From: Molossus alvarezi
Lineage: Eukaryota > Chordata > Mammalia > Chiroptera > Molossidae
DNA: 64,000 nucleotides
Direction of reading: 5' to 3'
NCBI GenBank assembly: GCA_037176705.1
Contig: CM073891.1
Span: forward strand, 50,532,571 to 50,596,570
Translations under genes and position numbers: made by a program
Notes under the pieces: generated by a model
Seen by the model: the letters and a program-made list of their open reading frames with translations, nothing else
What the model was told of the DNA's origin: nothing
Databases searched by the model: none
Part shown: piece by piece, positions 1-61,780 of the stretch
How positions within the stretch are numbered: position 1 is the stretch's first letter
How the letters are laid out: each line of letters starts with the position of its first letter

Positions 1-621
1 TGTGCTTGTATGTTCATTGCGTTGCACCGATCTTGGCAAGCCAAGAGATGGCAAGAGGAACTACCAAAAATTAGACAAGGGCTGGATGAACCATATGCTG
101 ATTTTGTAGCTAGACTAGCACAGGCCATAGGAAGAACAGTTACAGATGAGGAAGCAGGCAATAGCTTAACTACTCAACTGGCTTTTGAGAATGCAAATCC
201 TGCCTGTCAAGCGGCTATTCGACCATGAAAGAAAAAGGAAGATGTAGATGATTATATCAGGTTATGTGCGGACATAGGTCCCTCCCATATTCAGGGTCTT
301 ACCCTTGCAGCTGCTTTGTAGGAAACTACACTGCAAGGGCTAATACAACAGCAGCAAAAAGAAAAAAAGAGAAAAGGAAAATGTTACAGCTGTGGAAAGA
401 AAGGTCATTTTAGCAAAGAATGTTGCTTGAAAGAGGGGGTCAATAATCAAGTACAGGGTAGCAATCAATGCACGCCTGGCCTATGTCCAAAATGCCAAAA
501 GGGAAAGCATTGGGCTAATGAATGTAGGCCGAAAACAAAGATGGGAATCCTCTTAATCATCAGGGAAACTCCCGACGGGGGCAGCCTCGGCCCCTGTAAA
601 CAATCAGGGCAATGTCGGTAG
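1..621 (+). pseudogene. gag: ERV gag 3' part: capsid end and nucleocapsid zinc knuckles
   Basis: The C-terminal end of Gag in one frame, interrupted by stops at 226-228 and 319-321. The 10-228 stretch ([14 protein letters not shown]) resembles a retroviral capsid C-terminal/major-homology-downstream region. Two zinc knuckles follow in the same frame: CYSCGKKGHFSKEC at 382-423 and CPKCQKGKHWANEC at 484-525. Both have the C-X2-C-X4-H-X4-C spacing that binds zinc and packages viral RNA. The start of the gene is outside the window. Non-functional. Confidence 0.85.
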
Positions 622-639
622 ATACACTACAACCCTACC

Positions 640-1500
640 TGGCCAGCGAGGGGTACAGGACCTCTACCGACCCACCCCAGGGAATGCAGGATTGGACATC
701 AGTGCCTCCTCCTACTTCATACTAACACCTGAAATGGGACCTCAAGCTATTCCTACTGGAATGTATGGGCCTCTGCCTCCAGGAGAGTAGGGCTATTATT
801 AGGAAAAAGTGGACTCACTATGAGAGGGCTGCAGGTATTACCTGGAGTCATAGATAATCATTACACAGGATAAATTAAAGCCATGTGTACAACTCCTAGA
901 GACATTATAGCTATTACAGCAGGGATGAAAATTGCACAACTAGTGTTAGTTTCTCTTAAAGTTACAGGACAAACTCTATCCTCTCAAAACAGGGGGTCTC
1001 ATGGATTCAGCTCCACTGATACAGCATACTGGGTGCAAGCCATTGGTTCTCAATGACCAGAAAGAACATTAACAATCAATGGAAAAAAGTTTAAAGGACT
1101 CTTAGACACAGGGGCCAATGTATCAGTAGTAAGTCAGTGTCATTGGCCTGACTCATGGCCAGTAACCTCGGCTATGACCACCCTGTAAGGAACAGGACAA
1201 ACAAACTCTCCCTCACAAAGCTGGCAGATTTTAACCTGGCAAGATGATGAAGGAGAGACAGGACAATTTCAACCATATGTTTTGCCATTCCTCCCAGCAA
1301 ACCTGTGTGGAAGAGATGTACTGTAAGAAATGGAAATACGTATTAATTTATAGTCCTAATAAGAAAGTAGCTAAACAAATGTTAGATCAAGGATATCTAC
1401 CTGGAGAGGGACTGGGCAAGCATGGTCAAGGCAGGGACGTCCCTATACAGCCAAAAGGTAATCAGGATAGACGAGGTTTAGGATATGAGCAAAATTTATA
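640..1500 (+). pseudogene. pro: ERV dUTPase-protease region with G-patch
   Basis: The 680-980 stretch reads like a retroviral dUTPase ([40 protein letters not shown]). This enzyme hydrolyses dUTP to limit uracil in viral DNA. Next comes the aspartic protease active-site motif LLDTGANVSVVS around 1096-1130. A glycine-rich G-patch tail (GEGLGKHGQGR ... RRGLGYEQ, about 1405-1495) follows, as in betaretroviral proteases. Several stops (for example at 788-790, and TAA in the protease near 1187) break the frame. Confidence 0.82.
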
Positions 1501-1572
1501 GCAAGGGTCACTGTTATTCCTGCCTCCCTTACTGCAGACACCATAGTCTGGTTAACAGATGATCCAGTGTGA

Positions 1573-2750
1573 GTGGAGCAGTGGCCTTTGACCTCAGGGA
1601 AAAAAAAAGCTGCTCAACAGCTGGTGCAGGGACAGCTGGAGCAAGGACACATAGAATCCTCTAATAGTCCCTGGAATACTCCAATTTTTATAATTAAGGA
1701 AAAATCTGGAAAATGGAGATTGCTGCAAGATTTACAAGCAGTTAATAAGACCATCCAGCTTATGGGACCTTTGCAACCAGGCCTCCCCTCTCCAGTAGCT
1801 ATTCCTAAGGGATGTCATCTTATTGTAATTGATTTAAAGGATTGTTCTTTCACCATTTCATTATATCCAGAAGATCGAGAGCAATTTGCATTCAGTGTCC
1901 CCTCAACTAATTTAAAAAAAAACCTATGCAGCCCTGGCCGGTTTGGCTCAGCAGTTAGAGTGTCAGCCTGCAGTCCACAGAGACCCAGATTCGGTTCCTG
2001 TTAAGGGCATGTACCTTGGCTGCAGTTTATCCCCGGCCCTGGATGGGTCGTGTGGGTGGCGGCCACTCCATGTGTCCCTTTCACATTGATGTTTCTCTCT
2101 CTCTCTTCCTCTCTCTCCTTCCCACTCTAACTGAATAAAAAATGGAAAAATGTCCTTGGGTGAGGATAAAAAAAAAAATCCTATGCAAAGATATCATTGG
2201 AAGATCCTGCCTCAGGGTATGGCTAACAGTCTCACATTATGTCAAAAGTTCGTTGCTGCGGCCATCGCTGGCGCGTGAACCATCTTTCCGGAAGCTTATA
2301 TTATTCATTATATGGATGACATTTTGCTCGTACATGAAGATCCTGTTCTGTTGAGAGATATTTATGCTTCCCTGCAGGAACAATTGCAGCAACATGGATT
2401 AATCTGAAAAGGTGCAACAAACAGCCCTCTACAATTATCTAGGAAAATTAATCGAAAGATAAAACCTCAAAAGTTTCAGTTTAGAACAGATCACTTACAA
2501 ATCTTAAATGATTTTCAAAAATTACTGGGATATAAAAATTGGTTAAGGCCTTCCCTGGGTATTACTACAGGAGAATTAAAACCCCTTTTTGACATATTAA
2601 AAGGAGACTCTAATCCAACTAGTCCTCGTCAATTAACTAACAAAGGAAAGGCAGCATTAAAAGTGGTAGAAGATGCCATAGCTACTCAGGCAGTTCAGAG
2701 GATAGACCACCAATCTCCTTGGTAAATCCTTATCCTCCCTGCGGTATACC
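1573..2750 (+). pseudogene. pol: ERV pol: reverse transcriptase, split by a SINE
   Basis: RT fingers/palm sequence is open from 1573 to about 1910 ([38 protein letters not shown] with the first catalytic aspartate). A SINE then occupies 1931-2179, and RT resumes. The catalytic box YMDD is at 2309-2320 (context IIHYMDDILL). Thumb-like sequence runs on to about 2750 with further frame changes. The SINE, its TSD (cctatgca) and additional stops inactivate it. Confidence 0.88.
1931..2179 (+). repeat. VES SINE inserted in ERV RT
   Basis: tRNA-derived head gccctggccggtttggctcag, body with ctctctctctcttcc, and tail gtccttgggtgaggat followed by A's. The TSD cctatgca is at 1923-1930 and 2180-2187. The insertion post-dates the provirus. 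Confidence 0.93.
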
Positions 2751-2755
2751 TACCT

Positions 2756-3535
2756 GTGGGATTGTTTTGGCAACAAGGTCCTATAGAATGGATTCATCTC
2801 TCCTCCTCTCAAAAAAAGGTGACCACCCCTTATGCTAGTTCCATTGCTCAGCTCCTCATGCAAGGAAAAAAAGAGCCATTGAATTATTTGGTACAGAGCC
2901 TCCTCTCATTGTTGTACCTTATACCAGTCAGCAGCAACAATGGCTATGGCAAAACGAGAAAAGAGGCAATTGGCATTAATTGGTTTTACAGAACAAATGG
3001 ATTGTCATTATCCAGCTGATAAATTCCTACAATTATTCATCCAAAATTCAATTATATTTCCAAAAATTATCCAAACGCAGCAGCCTATTGTGGATGCTGC
3101 GCTGGTGTTCACTGATGGCTCTACCACTGGGGTTGCTAGTTATGTCGTTAGTGGGCGAGGTTATGCTTCGCAGACCTCGCATAGCTCAGCCCAACGAGTG
3201 GAGCTAGAAGCAGTATTAGCAGTATTTAAAGAAATATCGCAGCCCTTTAATCTGTATACAGATTCAAAATATATTGTTTCCCTAATGAAAGGTTTAGAAA
3301 TAGCTATTCTTACTGAAAGTGACTCTTCTATAGTTATTACTATGTTTTTAAATTTACAACAATTAATTCAACAATGGTGACATCCTTGTTTTATTGGTCA
3401 TGTTCAAGCACATTCCAGCCTACCTGGTCCCTTAGCAGCAGAGAATGCGCAAGCAGATGCCTTAACATGGGGGACATATTTTGTTGCCTCTGCAACTGAT
3501 CAGGCTAAGGCTTCTCATGCTATTCATCATTAAAA
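2756..3535 (+). pseudogene. pol: ERV pol: connection and RNase H domain
   Basis: The open stretch 2940-3380 carries the RNase H core: FTDGSTTG near 3109 (first catalytic Asp), then ELEAVLAVF (catalytic Glu) and LYTDSKYIVSLM (Asp). A downstream GHVQAHSSLPGPLAAEN segment (3398-3447) is the usual C-terminal RNase H/start-of-integrase transition. The upstream 2756-3019 piece is in another frame, so at least one frameshift separates connection from RNase H. Confidence 0.85.
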
Positions 3536-4350
3536 CTCAGCAGGGTTAAGAAGGCAATTTAATATTACCAGTAAAGCTGCTCGTCAAATAGTTAAAGTAT
3601 GCCCTGCATGCCCTGAGCATTGCCCCCAGTACCTCAATATGGTATAAACCCTCGTGGGTTGCTCCCAGGAAAATGATGGCAAATGGATGTTACCTATGTC
3701 CCTGAATTTGGAAGGCAATCTTATGTGCACGTCACTATTGATACTCAGGATTTTTAGTTGCTACTGCTAGGGCAGGAGAAAATGTTACACAAGTCATTGG
3801 TCTCATACTGACTTGTTTGCATTCCAGCCATGATAAAAACAGACAACGGCCCTGCCTATACTAGTAAAAGTTTTGCGCAATTTTCACCACAGGCGTTCCG
3901 CACAATCCCCAAGGGCAAAGCGTTATCGAACTAGCCAATCAGTCCCCTAAGACTCAAATTCAAAAAGTAAAGAAAGAGGAGTACGGCCCTTTTATGCCCA
4001 ATAATATCTTAAACCTAGCTCTCTATACTCTTAATTTTTAAAATTCGGACACATCAGGACACTCTGAGGCTGAAAGGCGTTGGCGTTCTCCCTCTGGTAA
4101 GTCCGCTGAAGTCCACTGGAAAGATCCCCTAAGTAACGAGTGGCAAAGACTAGACCTAGTACTAATCTGGTGGCGAGGTTATATTTGTGTTTCTCGTAAG
4201 AAGCAACAAAATCCACGGTGGGTTCCAGAGCAACTCGTCCAACAGGATGGAACCTGTGGATTTAACCAACAAGATGCGCCGCCTGAGCATTCGTGCTCCA
4301 CAACAATACCCTTGCACTTGTCCTTGGGGGTCGAGAGGGACACGGAGACT
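3536..4350 (+). pseudogene. pol: ERV pol: integrase remnant
   Basis: Integrase pieces are read in shifting frames. They are an HH...CPACPEHC zinc-binding N-terminus (about 3515-3625), a catalytic-core piece DVTYVPEFGRQSYVHVTIDTQ (about 3686-3750), KTDNGPAYTSKSF (about 3838-3876, second Asp), and a C-terminal DNA-binding part (WWRGYICVSRKKQQNPRWVP, about 4170-4230). Stops and indels are frequent. The C-terminal part overlaps the beginning of env in another frame, as in betaretroviruses. Confidence 0.78.
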
Positions 4351-6095
4351 GCTTTCTGACCTGGGGTCAGATCAAGAGACTGACACAGGAAGTGAAGGAT
4401 CACCTGGTTGCTGGAGGAGGCTCTACTGGCCCGTCCTCTATGTTCCTAATGATGCCGGCTCTAACCTCCAACCAGGTAATGGACTTTGCGCTGAACAGAT
4501 TTATTGGGCTTATGTGCCTGATCCTCCTTTGCTTAGGGCTGTGGAATGGGATGATCTCATGGTCCTAGTTTTTGTATCGAACACAGAAATTCTAGGCCTC
4601 CCATCTGCAGACCGTCTCACGCCCCAGTGGGTTGGAGGATTTATTTATACAGAAAAATCTCTTTGGCCACCTATGTGTTTTTCTGAAACAGAGACTACTG
4701 GGTGTGTGAAAGTAAGTAAGAACCATAAGATGACTCATGGATTACTTAACACTTCCGGAGAAAGTTTTGGAACATTTCAACAGAAGGAATGGAGTATTTA
4801 CATTACTGGATTTCCCTCCGGGGGAAAGAAGCTTGGAGAAGTAATAACTCCCTCTAACCTGCCCCCTTGTGGAAATGCTACACATGTATTTAAAACTTAT
4901 CCAGGATGGAGACAATGCAGCTATGGATTGACTGTACAGCACCCTATTGAAGGGACAGGAGAGGTCCTAGGTGACTGGTCAAGGGCTAATCCCCGGGGTA
5001 CATCGACTTATCAACTAACAGAAACTCCAGGGGTTTTTATAGAAGGCATATTGGTTACACAGTGAGGTCACATACAAAGAAGTGCATGAAAACTGGTAGC
5101 TAATCTAGACAATTATCATGCATCCTGGGACTCAGAGTTATACTCTGCAATCACATGGTAATGCCTACTCCTGTGTTGGGCCTCCTTATGTGTTAATTGT
5201 TGGAAAAGTGATCATAACAAAAGATTCAGGACATTATGATATTCAATGTATTAATTGCAATCTTACCAATTGTGTTTCTCACAGTAATCGGGGAAAAGAT
5301 TTGTTAATTTTGCATCAACCAGCATTTGTCATGGTACCAGTAAGAGTGAATGGTCAATGGTATGATAATGAGGGACTTGAAGCCTTAAAAGAACTAAATG
5401 CATTGCTTGATCGGCAAAAGCAGTTTCTAGGTTTAATTGCAGGTACTTCAGCTCTAGTATCTTTTGTGGCTACCGCACAGTAGCAGGAGTATCTTTGACA
5501 CAAGAAATTCACACAGCTCAATATGTAAATGGCTTAGCAAAAAATATTTCTGATGCCTTAGGGGCACAGAAGAAGATAGATAAAAAAAATAGAGGCTAAA
5601 CTTAATGCATTGGAAGAAGCAGTGTTGCTAATAGGAGATCAAACTCAGAGCATAAAGGTGCGGATCTCTTTGCAGTGTCATGTTCAGTTTCAATGGATTT
5701 GTGTAACTCAAACAATATGTAATCAATCAGAATGGGGATGGGATAAAATACATAACCATTTACTAGGGATTTGGAGTGGTCAAAATTTTTCAATAGATGT
5801 AGCGAGATTACATGCGGATATTAATGCTATTAGGACTGCACCTCCATTAGATACTTCCCCTGCTGAATTAGCTAAAGAATTATTTGATACATTTCAAACA
5901 CTCATCTCTGGGCATGGATTAACATCATTATTCTATTCGGGGGTAATGCTTGCTATCATTGTGGTAATATTATGGCTGTTCCCAGTCTGCGTCCAGGCAG
6001 GAATGTGGAACATGTCCGAGATGCAAACAGGAATCCACCTACTGAGTTTAAAAAATAAAGAAGGGAGAGATGCTGGGAGCCGGCTAGGTGTCTGA
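4187..6095 (+). pseudogene. env: ERV env: surface and transmembrane subunits, broken
   Basis: The surface part is open for 292 codons (4187-5065). A frame change follows, then open stretches at 5118-5483 and 5610-6095, with stops at 5481-5483 and near 5598 between them. A hydrophobic segment lies at about 5428-5480 (fusion-peptide-like). A C-X7-C disulphide loop begins with the cysteine codon at 5676. A hydrophobic membrane anchor sits at about 5926-5985, followed by a short cytoplasmic tail. This layout is that of a betaretroviral Env. The breaks rule out a full-length product, although the SU-like piece is unusually long and open for a decayed copy. Confidence 0.82.
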
Positions 6096-6510
6096 TAGAG
6101 TCCATGGAGCCTGGAGGTCTTGAGTCAAAGACTCAACCTCCCCCACAGTCTCAAGGAATTAGGCTTGCATTGTGCTTGTGTAGCTCGGGACTAAGTGTGA
6201 CTCAATGTACCTTGAAATACCTGAGATAACAGACTGGGTTCCTGGGTGGGCCAGGGTGTTCCTGTTATTTGCAAGGCAAACTAATTCTATACAGCATTGT
6301 TGTAGCCCTGGGCGTTATATCAAGAAGATTTTATTTTCTTATAACACTAAACTTTTGCTGTCAGGTATAAAAGGCACGTAAAAAAGCATATTGAGGCTGA
6401 TCCTGCTGAGGACCGTCCTCCTGATCCCATATCCATGTTGTTGTCTTCATTCCCACTGCTCGAACTCGGGGACTCTGCTCTCCAGGCTGGTTCCTGGCAC
6501 CCGGGAAACA
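6049..6510 (+). promoter_or_regulatory. ERV polypurine tract and 3' LTR
   Basis: A purine run at 6049-6070 (ending agggagaga) immediately precedes tgctgggagccgg at 6071, the expected TG start of a class II LTR. A TATA box (tataaaa) is at 6366-6372, so U3 is about 295 bp and R/U5 follows. The 3' limit is estimated at about 6510 (gggaaaca, ending CA); without the 5' LTR it cannot be confirmed by comparison. Confidence 0.7.
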
Positions 6511-6579
6511 CTGCAAGGTTTTGTTTGGTTGTTCACTTTTATCGCTTTGAAGGTAGAATGGCGTGGAGAATAACAGCAT

Positions 6580-7008
6580 TTGACTTGTAGTGATGTAGTT
6601 ATGACTTGTAGTTAAGTTTAATCACGGTCTCATCACTTCATAAGCTATGAGACCATGAGCATGAGTTTACCCTCACTGGCCTTTTTCTTATCCATAAAAT
6701 ATCTACACTATTAAGTTGTTGTAAAAATGTACTGAGATAACATGCAAGGCCTTATCTCTGTGTGTGGATCATGATGCATGTTCAATAGTGGTGTTGGACT
6801 AAAATTTCGGACCTGGAGGTTTGTAGAGAATCAAAACATACACATCTTTACTTGAATGAAAATTACTGAAATTAGGTGGCTTAAAAACAAATGAGAGAGT
6901 ATATAGAAGATTATGTACAAATAAATGCCATTAATTTTAGTTAGGGCATGCAGTGATATAATTAATCAGATAATTTTAGGAAATAGGTGAATCTTAGGGA
7001 ATATTAAG
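6580..7008. other. Intron sequence with a possible MIR remnant
   Basis: AT-rich intron without reading frames of interest. At 6640-6780 there is a weak match to the MIR core (ttacc...ctcactgg...cttatccataaaat, then ttgttgtaaaaatg...actgagataacatg). No other structure was seen. Confidence 0.4.
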
Positions 7009-7251
7009 AATAAAGGAGAGCCTGGCCAGTGTGGCTCAGTGGTTGAGCACTGACCCATGCACTAAGAGGATGCCAATTCGATTCCCGGTCAGGGCACATG
7101 CCCAGGTTGTGGGCAAATCCCCAGTGGGGGGCATGCAGGAGGCGGCCAACTGATGTTCTCTCTCATCAATGTTTCTCTCTCTCTCCCTTTCCCTTCCTCT
7201 TTCTCTCAAATCAATAAAGAAAAAAAATTTTAAAAATAATAATAAAGGAGA
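7009..7251 (+). repeat. VES SINE (cctggccagtgtggctcag subfamily) with 11-bp TSD
   Basis: Head at 7020, B-box-like gattcccggtcagggc, tail atcaataaagaaaaaaa. TSD aataaaggaga at 7009-7019 and 7241-7251. Confidence 0.93.
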
Positions 7252-58237
<50,986 letters not shown>

Positions 58238-58699
58238 CTATTGGGCATAAATAAAAAAGCATTAGCACACAATCCAAGTTTTTAAAATATTATCATTCAT
58301 GCCACCTGTTTTTCAAGTAGCTAAATCATCAAAAATATGGAAAAAAATAAAAAGGAAATAAACATTTATTAATAAATAAATAAACATTTATAGATAAATG
58401 TTAGTAAATAAATATTTATGAGAAATGTTTAAACACCTAGCAAAGGAGATAAATTAAAAACTGGCTTAAATGAGTGACTTTGAAACTTTCTGAATTTTAA
58501 AGGTTTTGAGCTAAACAGAGTGCTAGAATGCACACCTCTATAGTGGTAACTCGACTGCGTCCAGAGAATGCGTCTACACAGACTATTAATGAAGTATCGA
58601 TACTTTTAAGAATTACCTAAGGCACAAAACCCATCATATTCTGTGTTCACACATTGTCTATCACACATAGATTCTACTGCTTGCAATATCAATAGTCTC
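58238..58699. other. SEMA3D intron, AT-rich
   Basis: Includes (AATA)n-like sequence at 58365-58425. No gene; the expected 63-bp upstream exon is not here. Confidence 0.45.
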
Positions 58700-58880
58700 A
58701 GCTAGCGTCATCCCTTGCCACTTCCCGCTTCCAAACCTCAATGGAGTGAAGCACAAACGTGGAAGCCCTTAGTGGCGAGGGACGACTGTGTAAGTAAAGA
58801 ATCCTACTTCGCGGAAACTCATTTATCGCGGTCGAGCCTGGGACGGCTTAACCGCGATAAACGAGGGCCGACTGCACACT
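58700..58880 (-). mobile_element. pogo/Tigger-like DNA transposon remnants
   Basis: Two terminal-type sequences in the same orientation on minus: cagtcgtccctcgccac (from 58787) and cagtcggccctcgtttatcg (from 58872). The second contains an internal inverted repeat (tttatcgcggt / accgcgataaa). cagt-starting termini suggest the pogo/Tigger group; the exact family is not identified. Confidence 0.5.
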
Positions 58881-59621
58881 GCACACAGATGTGTATTCCT
58901 ATACATATATTCCATTGTTATTGGCTGGAATGCCCTACCATTCTGTGTCCGTTTATTTTCAATATTATAGAGCCTTTAAGACTCAGAGTAATTCCTGCTT
59001 AAACCAAGAATCTCTTCTGTTTTTCCATGAATATTTTTTATACGAAGTCCAATTTTTGAAGAGATTTTTACATTTCGAATTGTTTTGCATATGCTTAAAC
59101 CTAGAAATATTTCTTTATGTCCTCATTATCCTTATAACAATTATTTTCCATCCCCGTTACTTGTAGTCACTTAATTTTTTATAGTCATTTTTGCTATTAT
59201 GTATTACTTTTAATTTATCTCCCATATGTGACTTATTATTACAAGATTATTGAAACAATTTCTTTACCATGGATTCATGATTCCTAGACCCAAAGATCCC
59301 TGAGTAAACACTGGGCTGTAGCATACTTTTATTCTAGATGGAATCTACTCAAGAAATGGGCAAGTATACAGTAAGAAAGTTAGAGACCTACAAAACCACT
59401 GAGAGTCATAAAAATAAAATCCAGTTTCTCCCTGTCTGAATTGCCATGGGTTTTTTACCAGTCAGTCACTGACCTATGGTCACTGTTGTTATTGGGGTTA
59501 TTAGAAGAAATTAAAAAACAACAATGACCTAACTAGACTGGTTGGATGGTTCTTGGAATTTAATAAATTTTTAAAAAGATAGGCAACAGCTTCACGAACA
59601 GGATTATTATATGGTTTAAAT
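58881..59621. other. SEMA3D intron, nothing recognised
   Basis: AT-rich, no element identified. Confidence 0.45.
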
Positions 59622-59762
59622 GAAATAATATAACATTTAGCCCTGGCTGGTTTGGCTCAGCGGTTGGAGCGTCGGCCTGCGGATCAGATAGTCCCGCGTT
59701 CGGTTCCCACTAGGGTCGTGTACCCAAAAAAAAAAAAAAAAAAGGAAATAATATAACATTTA
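59622..59762 (+). repeat. Head-only VES insertion with 18-bp TSD
   Basis: Only the tRNA-like head (about 86 bp, gccctggctggtttggctcag to gggtcgtgtaccc), followed at once by about 18 A's. Perfect TSD gaaataatataacattta at 59622-59639 and 59745-59762. The usual body and tail are absent. Confidence 0.93.
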
Positions 59763-60827
59763 ATAATTCCTTATTATTTGCCTTGTACTCCTTATCAATA
59801 TCACAGTGGCTCTTCTGGTTTTAGAGAGAACAGCTGTATCTACATACTGTGACAGAGTTCCTAGTACCCATCCAACTACCCTGGCAAGTTTATGTCTCAA
59901 GAATTGTAGATCCCAGTTAATAAAATCTTCACATTTTACCACAGTGAAAGCACTGAGTCTTCTGCTCTCTGCTTCTTTATTAGCAACACAGTTGCTTAAG
60001 ACTACATAAGAGGACAATATTAGTCCCTCAGCCACACTAGTATAGGACATTTCTTTATCAGGTAGGAAGATTCGGCCTCTCTAACAGGAGCAGGATAACT
60101 GAATGTGGTTGCTTAGAGAATATGTTGCAAAAATAAAAATAAAAAGTCATATCTAAGGATGTACAACTCACACTATGGACATCTTTATTGTCCTGAGTAT
60201 TTTCATGTGTTTGGTATATGCTCTCATATATTTACTATATGCAGACTCCTAAAATAGGAACATTTTATATTCATTAAGACAATTTTCTGGCACATAGTCT
60301 TGTTTGACGAGATCCTATTGTGTCCGTTTTCACCTTCATGCCAAGGTGTGTGATGAAGGAAACTTATTTTCTATTTGTAGAAAGGCACTGTAGAAAACTA
60401 GCTCCGTGTTCTTTAACATCATGTTAGGCAATCTCGAATAAAAACCTAATCCAGAGAGTAAATATGCCATACTAATGGTTTTGAACAAACAATGGGGGCA
60501 CAGTAATATGAGAAACACCATGGCAAAAAGTTAAAATATGTATGGATCACCAGATAAATTGTAATGATTGCTTCATTGCTAGGGTAAGAGGTTTCAATAT
60601 TCTCTTTATTTTGCTCACTCATGCACACTGAAAGCACTTTGATTTCTTGGTCTTTCCCTCTGTGAAGATATTTATGCAAGGGTGAGACCCACGGCAGGAC
60701 TCGTACCCAGGGAGGTGACAGGAGGATTACATGGCTGGAGTGAGGTGACATTGACTCACTGCCAGTTATTTCATCATTTTTTAAAAAGCTCAGTTTTACC
60801 AAATAGTCCTATAATCAAAGGGTAATT
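59763..60827. other. SEMA3D intron, nothing recognised
   Basis: No recognised repeat or gene. Confidence 0.45.
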
Positions 60828-61190
60828 ATAATGGATTGAATATTTGTGTCCTCCCCAAATTCATAGGTTGAAATCCTCACTCCCTAGTGTGATGGTACTG
60901 GGAGATTGGGCCTTTGGGAGAGAATCAGTTTAAGAAGATGTCATGAGGCAGGTTCCTCATGATGGGATTAAGACTGGGGACCTTGGCTCTCTCACTGTCT
61001 GCCATGTGAAGATACAACAGAAAGATGGCCATCTGCAAGCCAGGAAGAGAATTTTCACCGGGAACCAAATCAGCCGGGCTTGATCTTGGCCTTCTCAAAC
61101 TCCAGAACTGTGAGAAATAAACATCTGTTGTTTAAGCCACCCACTTTACAATATTTTGTTAGCCCAAGATGATTAAGACACAAGTTTTAC
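60828..61190 (+). mobile_element. MaLR (MLT1-like) LTR
   Basis: ggattgaatatttgtgtcctccccaaattcataggttgaaatcc ... tgatggtactgggag ... gccatgtgaagatacaacag ... ctccagaactgtgagaaataaac ... gtttaagccaccca follows the ERVL-MaLR LTR pattern, including its aataaa signal. Confidence 0.8.
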
Positions 61191-61217
61191 CATATTTTTG
61201 AATTAAATATTTGTATT

Positions 61218-61460
61218 AAGAAATAAAACAAGCCTGGCTGGTGTGGCTCAATGGTTGAGTGTTGACCCATGCACCAAGAGGTTGCCAGTTCGATTCCCAG
61301 TCAGGGCACATGCCCAGGTTGTGGGCCTGATCCCCAGTGAGGGGCATGCAGGAGGCAGCCAGCTGATGTTCTCTCTCATCAATGTTTCTATCTCTCTCTC
61401 CCTTACTCTCTCTCTAAAATCAATAAAGAAAAAAAATATGTAAAAAAAGAAATAAAACAA
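61218..61460 (+). repeat. VES SINE with 14-bp TSD
   Basis: Head gcctggctggtgtggctcaatgg, tail aaaatcaataaagaaaaaaa. TSD aagaaataaaacaa at 61218-61231 and 61447-61460. Confidence 0.95.
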
Positions 61461-61570
61461 TTACCTTTCTAGATCATAAATTATGGAGTCAGAAAGATTA
61501 AGGACTCTGAGAGATACAGCACTATTTAAAAGGGCAAATAAAGCCCATAGTGAAGTTTTAGACACATAAA

Positions 61571-61780
61571 AGATATAATTTTAGCCCTGGCTGGTGTGGC
61601 TCAGTGGGCTGGGTATCGTATTGTGCATCAGAAGGTTGCTGGTTAGACTCCTGTGGTCAAGGGCACATGCCCAGGGGAAGGGCGCATGCAGGGGACAGCC
61701 TATTGATGTGGTGCTCTCACGTTGATGTTTCTCCCTTTAAATTTCAATAACTATTCTTTTAAAGAAAGAGATATAATTTA
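61571..61780 (+). repeat. VES-related SINE, older variant
   Basis: gccctggctggtgtggctcagtgggctggg ... tgatgtttctccctttaaatttcaataa. Imperfect TSD agatataatttta / agatataattta. Confidence 0.88.

Larger units (their letters stand above)
1..6510 (+). mobile_element. Endogenous betaretrovirus-like provirus (class II ERV), 5' end cut by window edge
   Basis: Degraded retroviral genes occur in canonical order on the plus strand: gag nucleocapsid, dUTPase-protease, pol (RT, RNase H, integrase), env, polypurine tract and 3' LTR. A dUTPase domain before the protease, two CCHC knuckles, a G-patch after the protease and a C-X7-C transmembrane subunit are betaretroviral traits. Every gene carries stops or frameshifts and a VES SINE sits in RT, so the copy cannot make virus. 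The 5' LTR, most of gag and the proviral TSD lie outside the window. The provirus is antisense to SEMA3D, in its intron. Confidence 0.9.

Noticed and set aside
59640..59725. Possible genuine tRNA gene
   Set aside because: The head matches VES, is followed by an A-tail and is flanked by a TSD; it is a retrocopy. The other VES heads were rejected as tRNA genes for the same reason.
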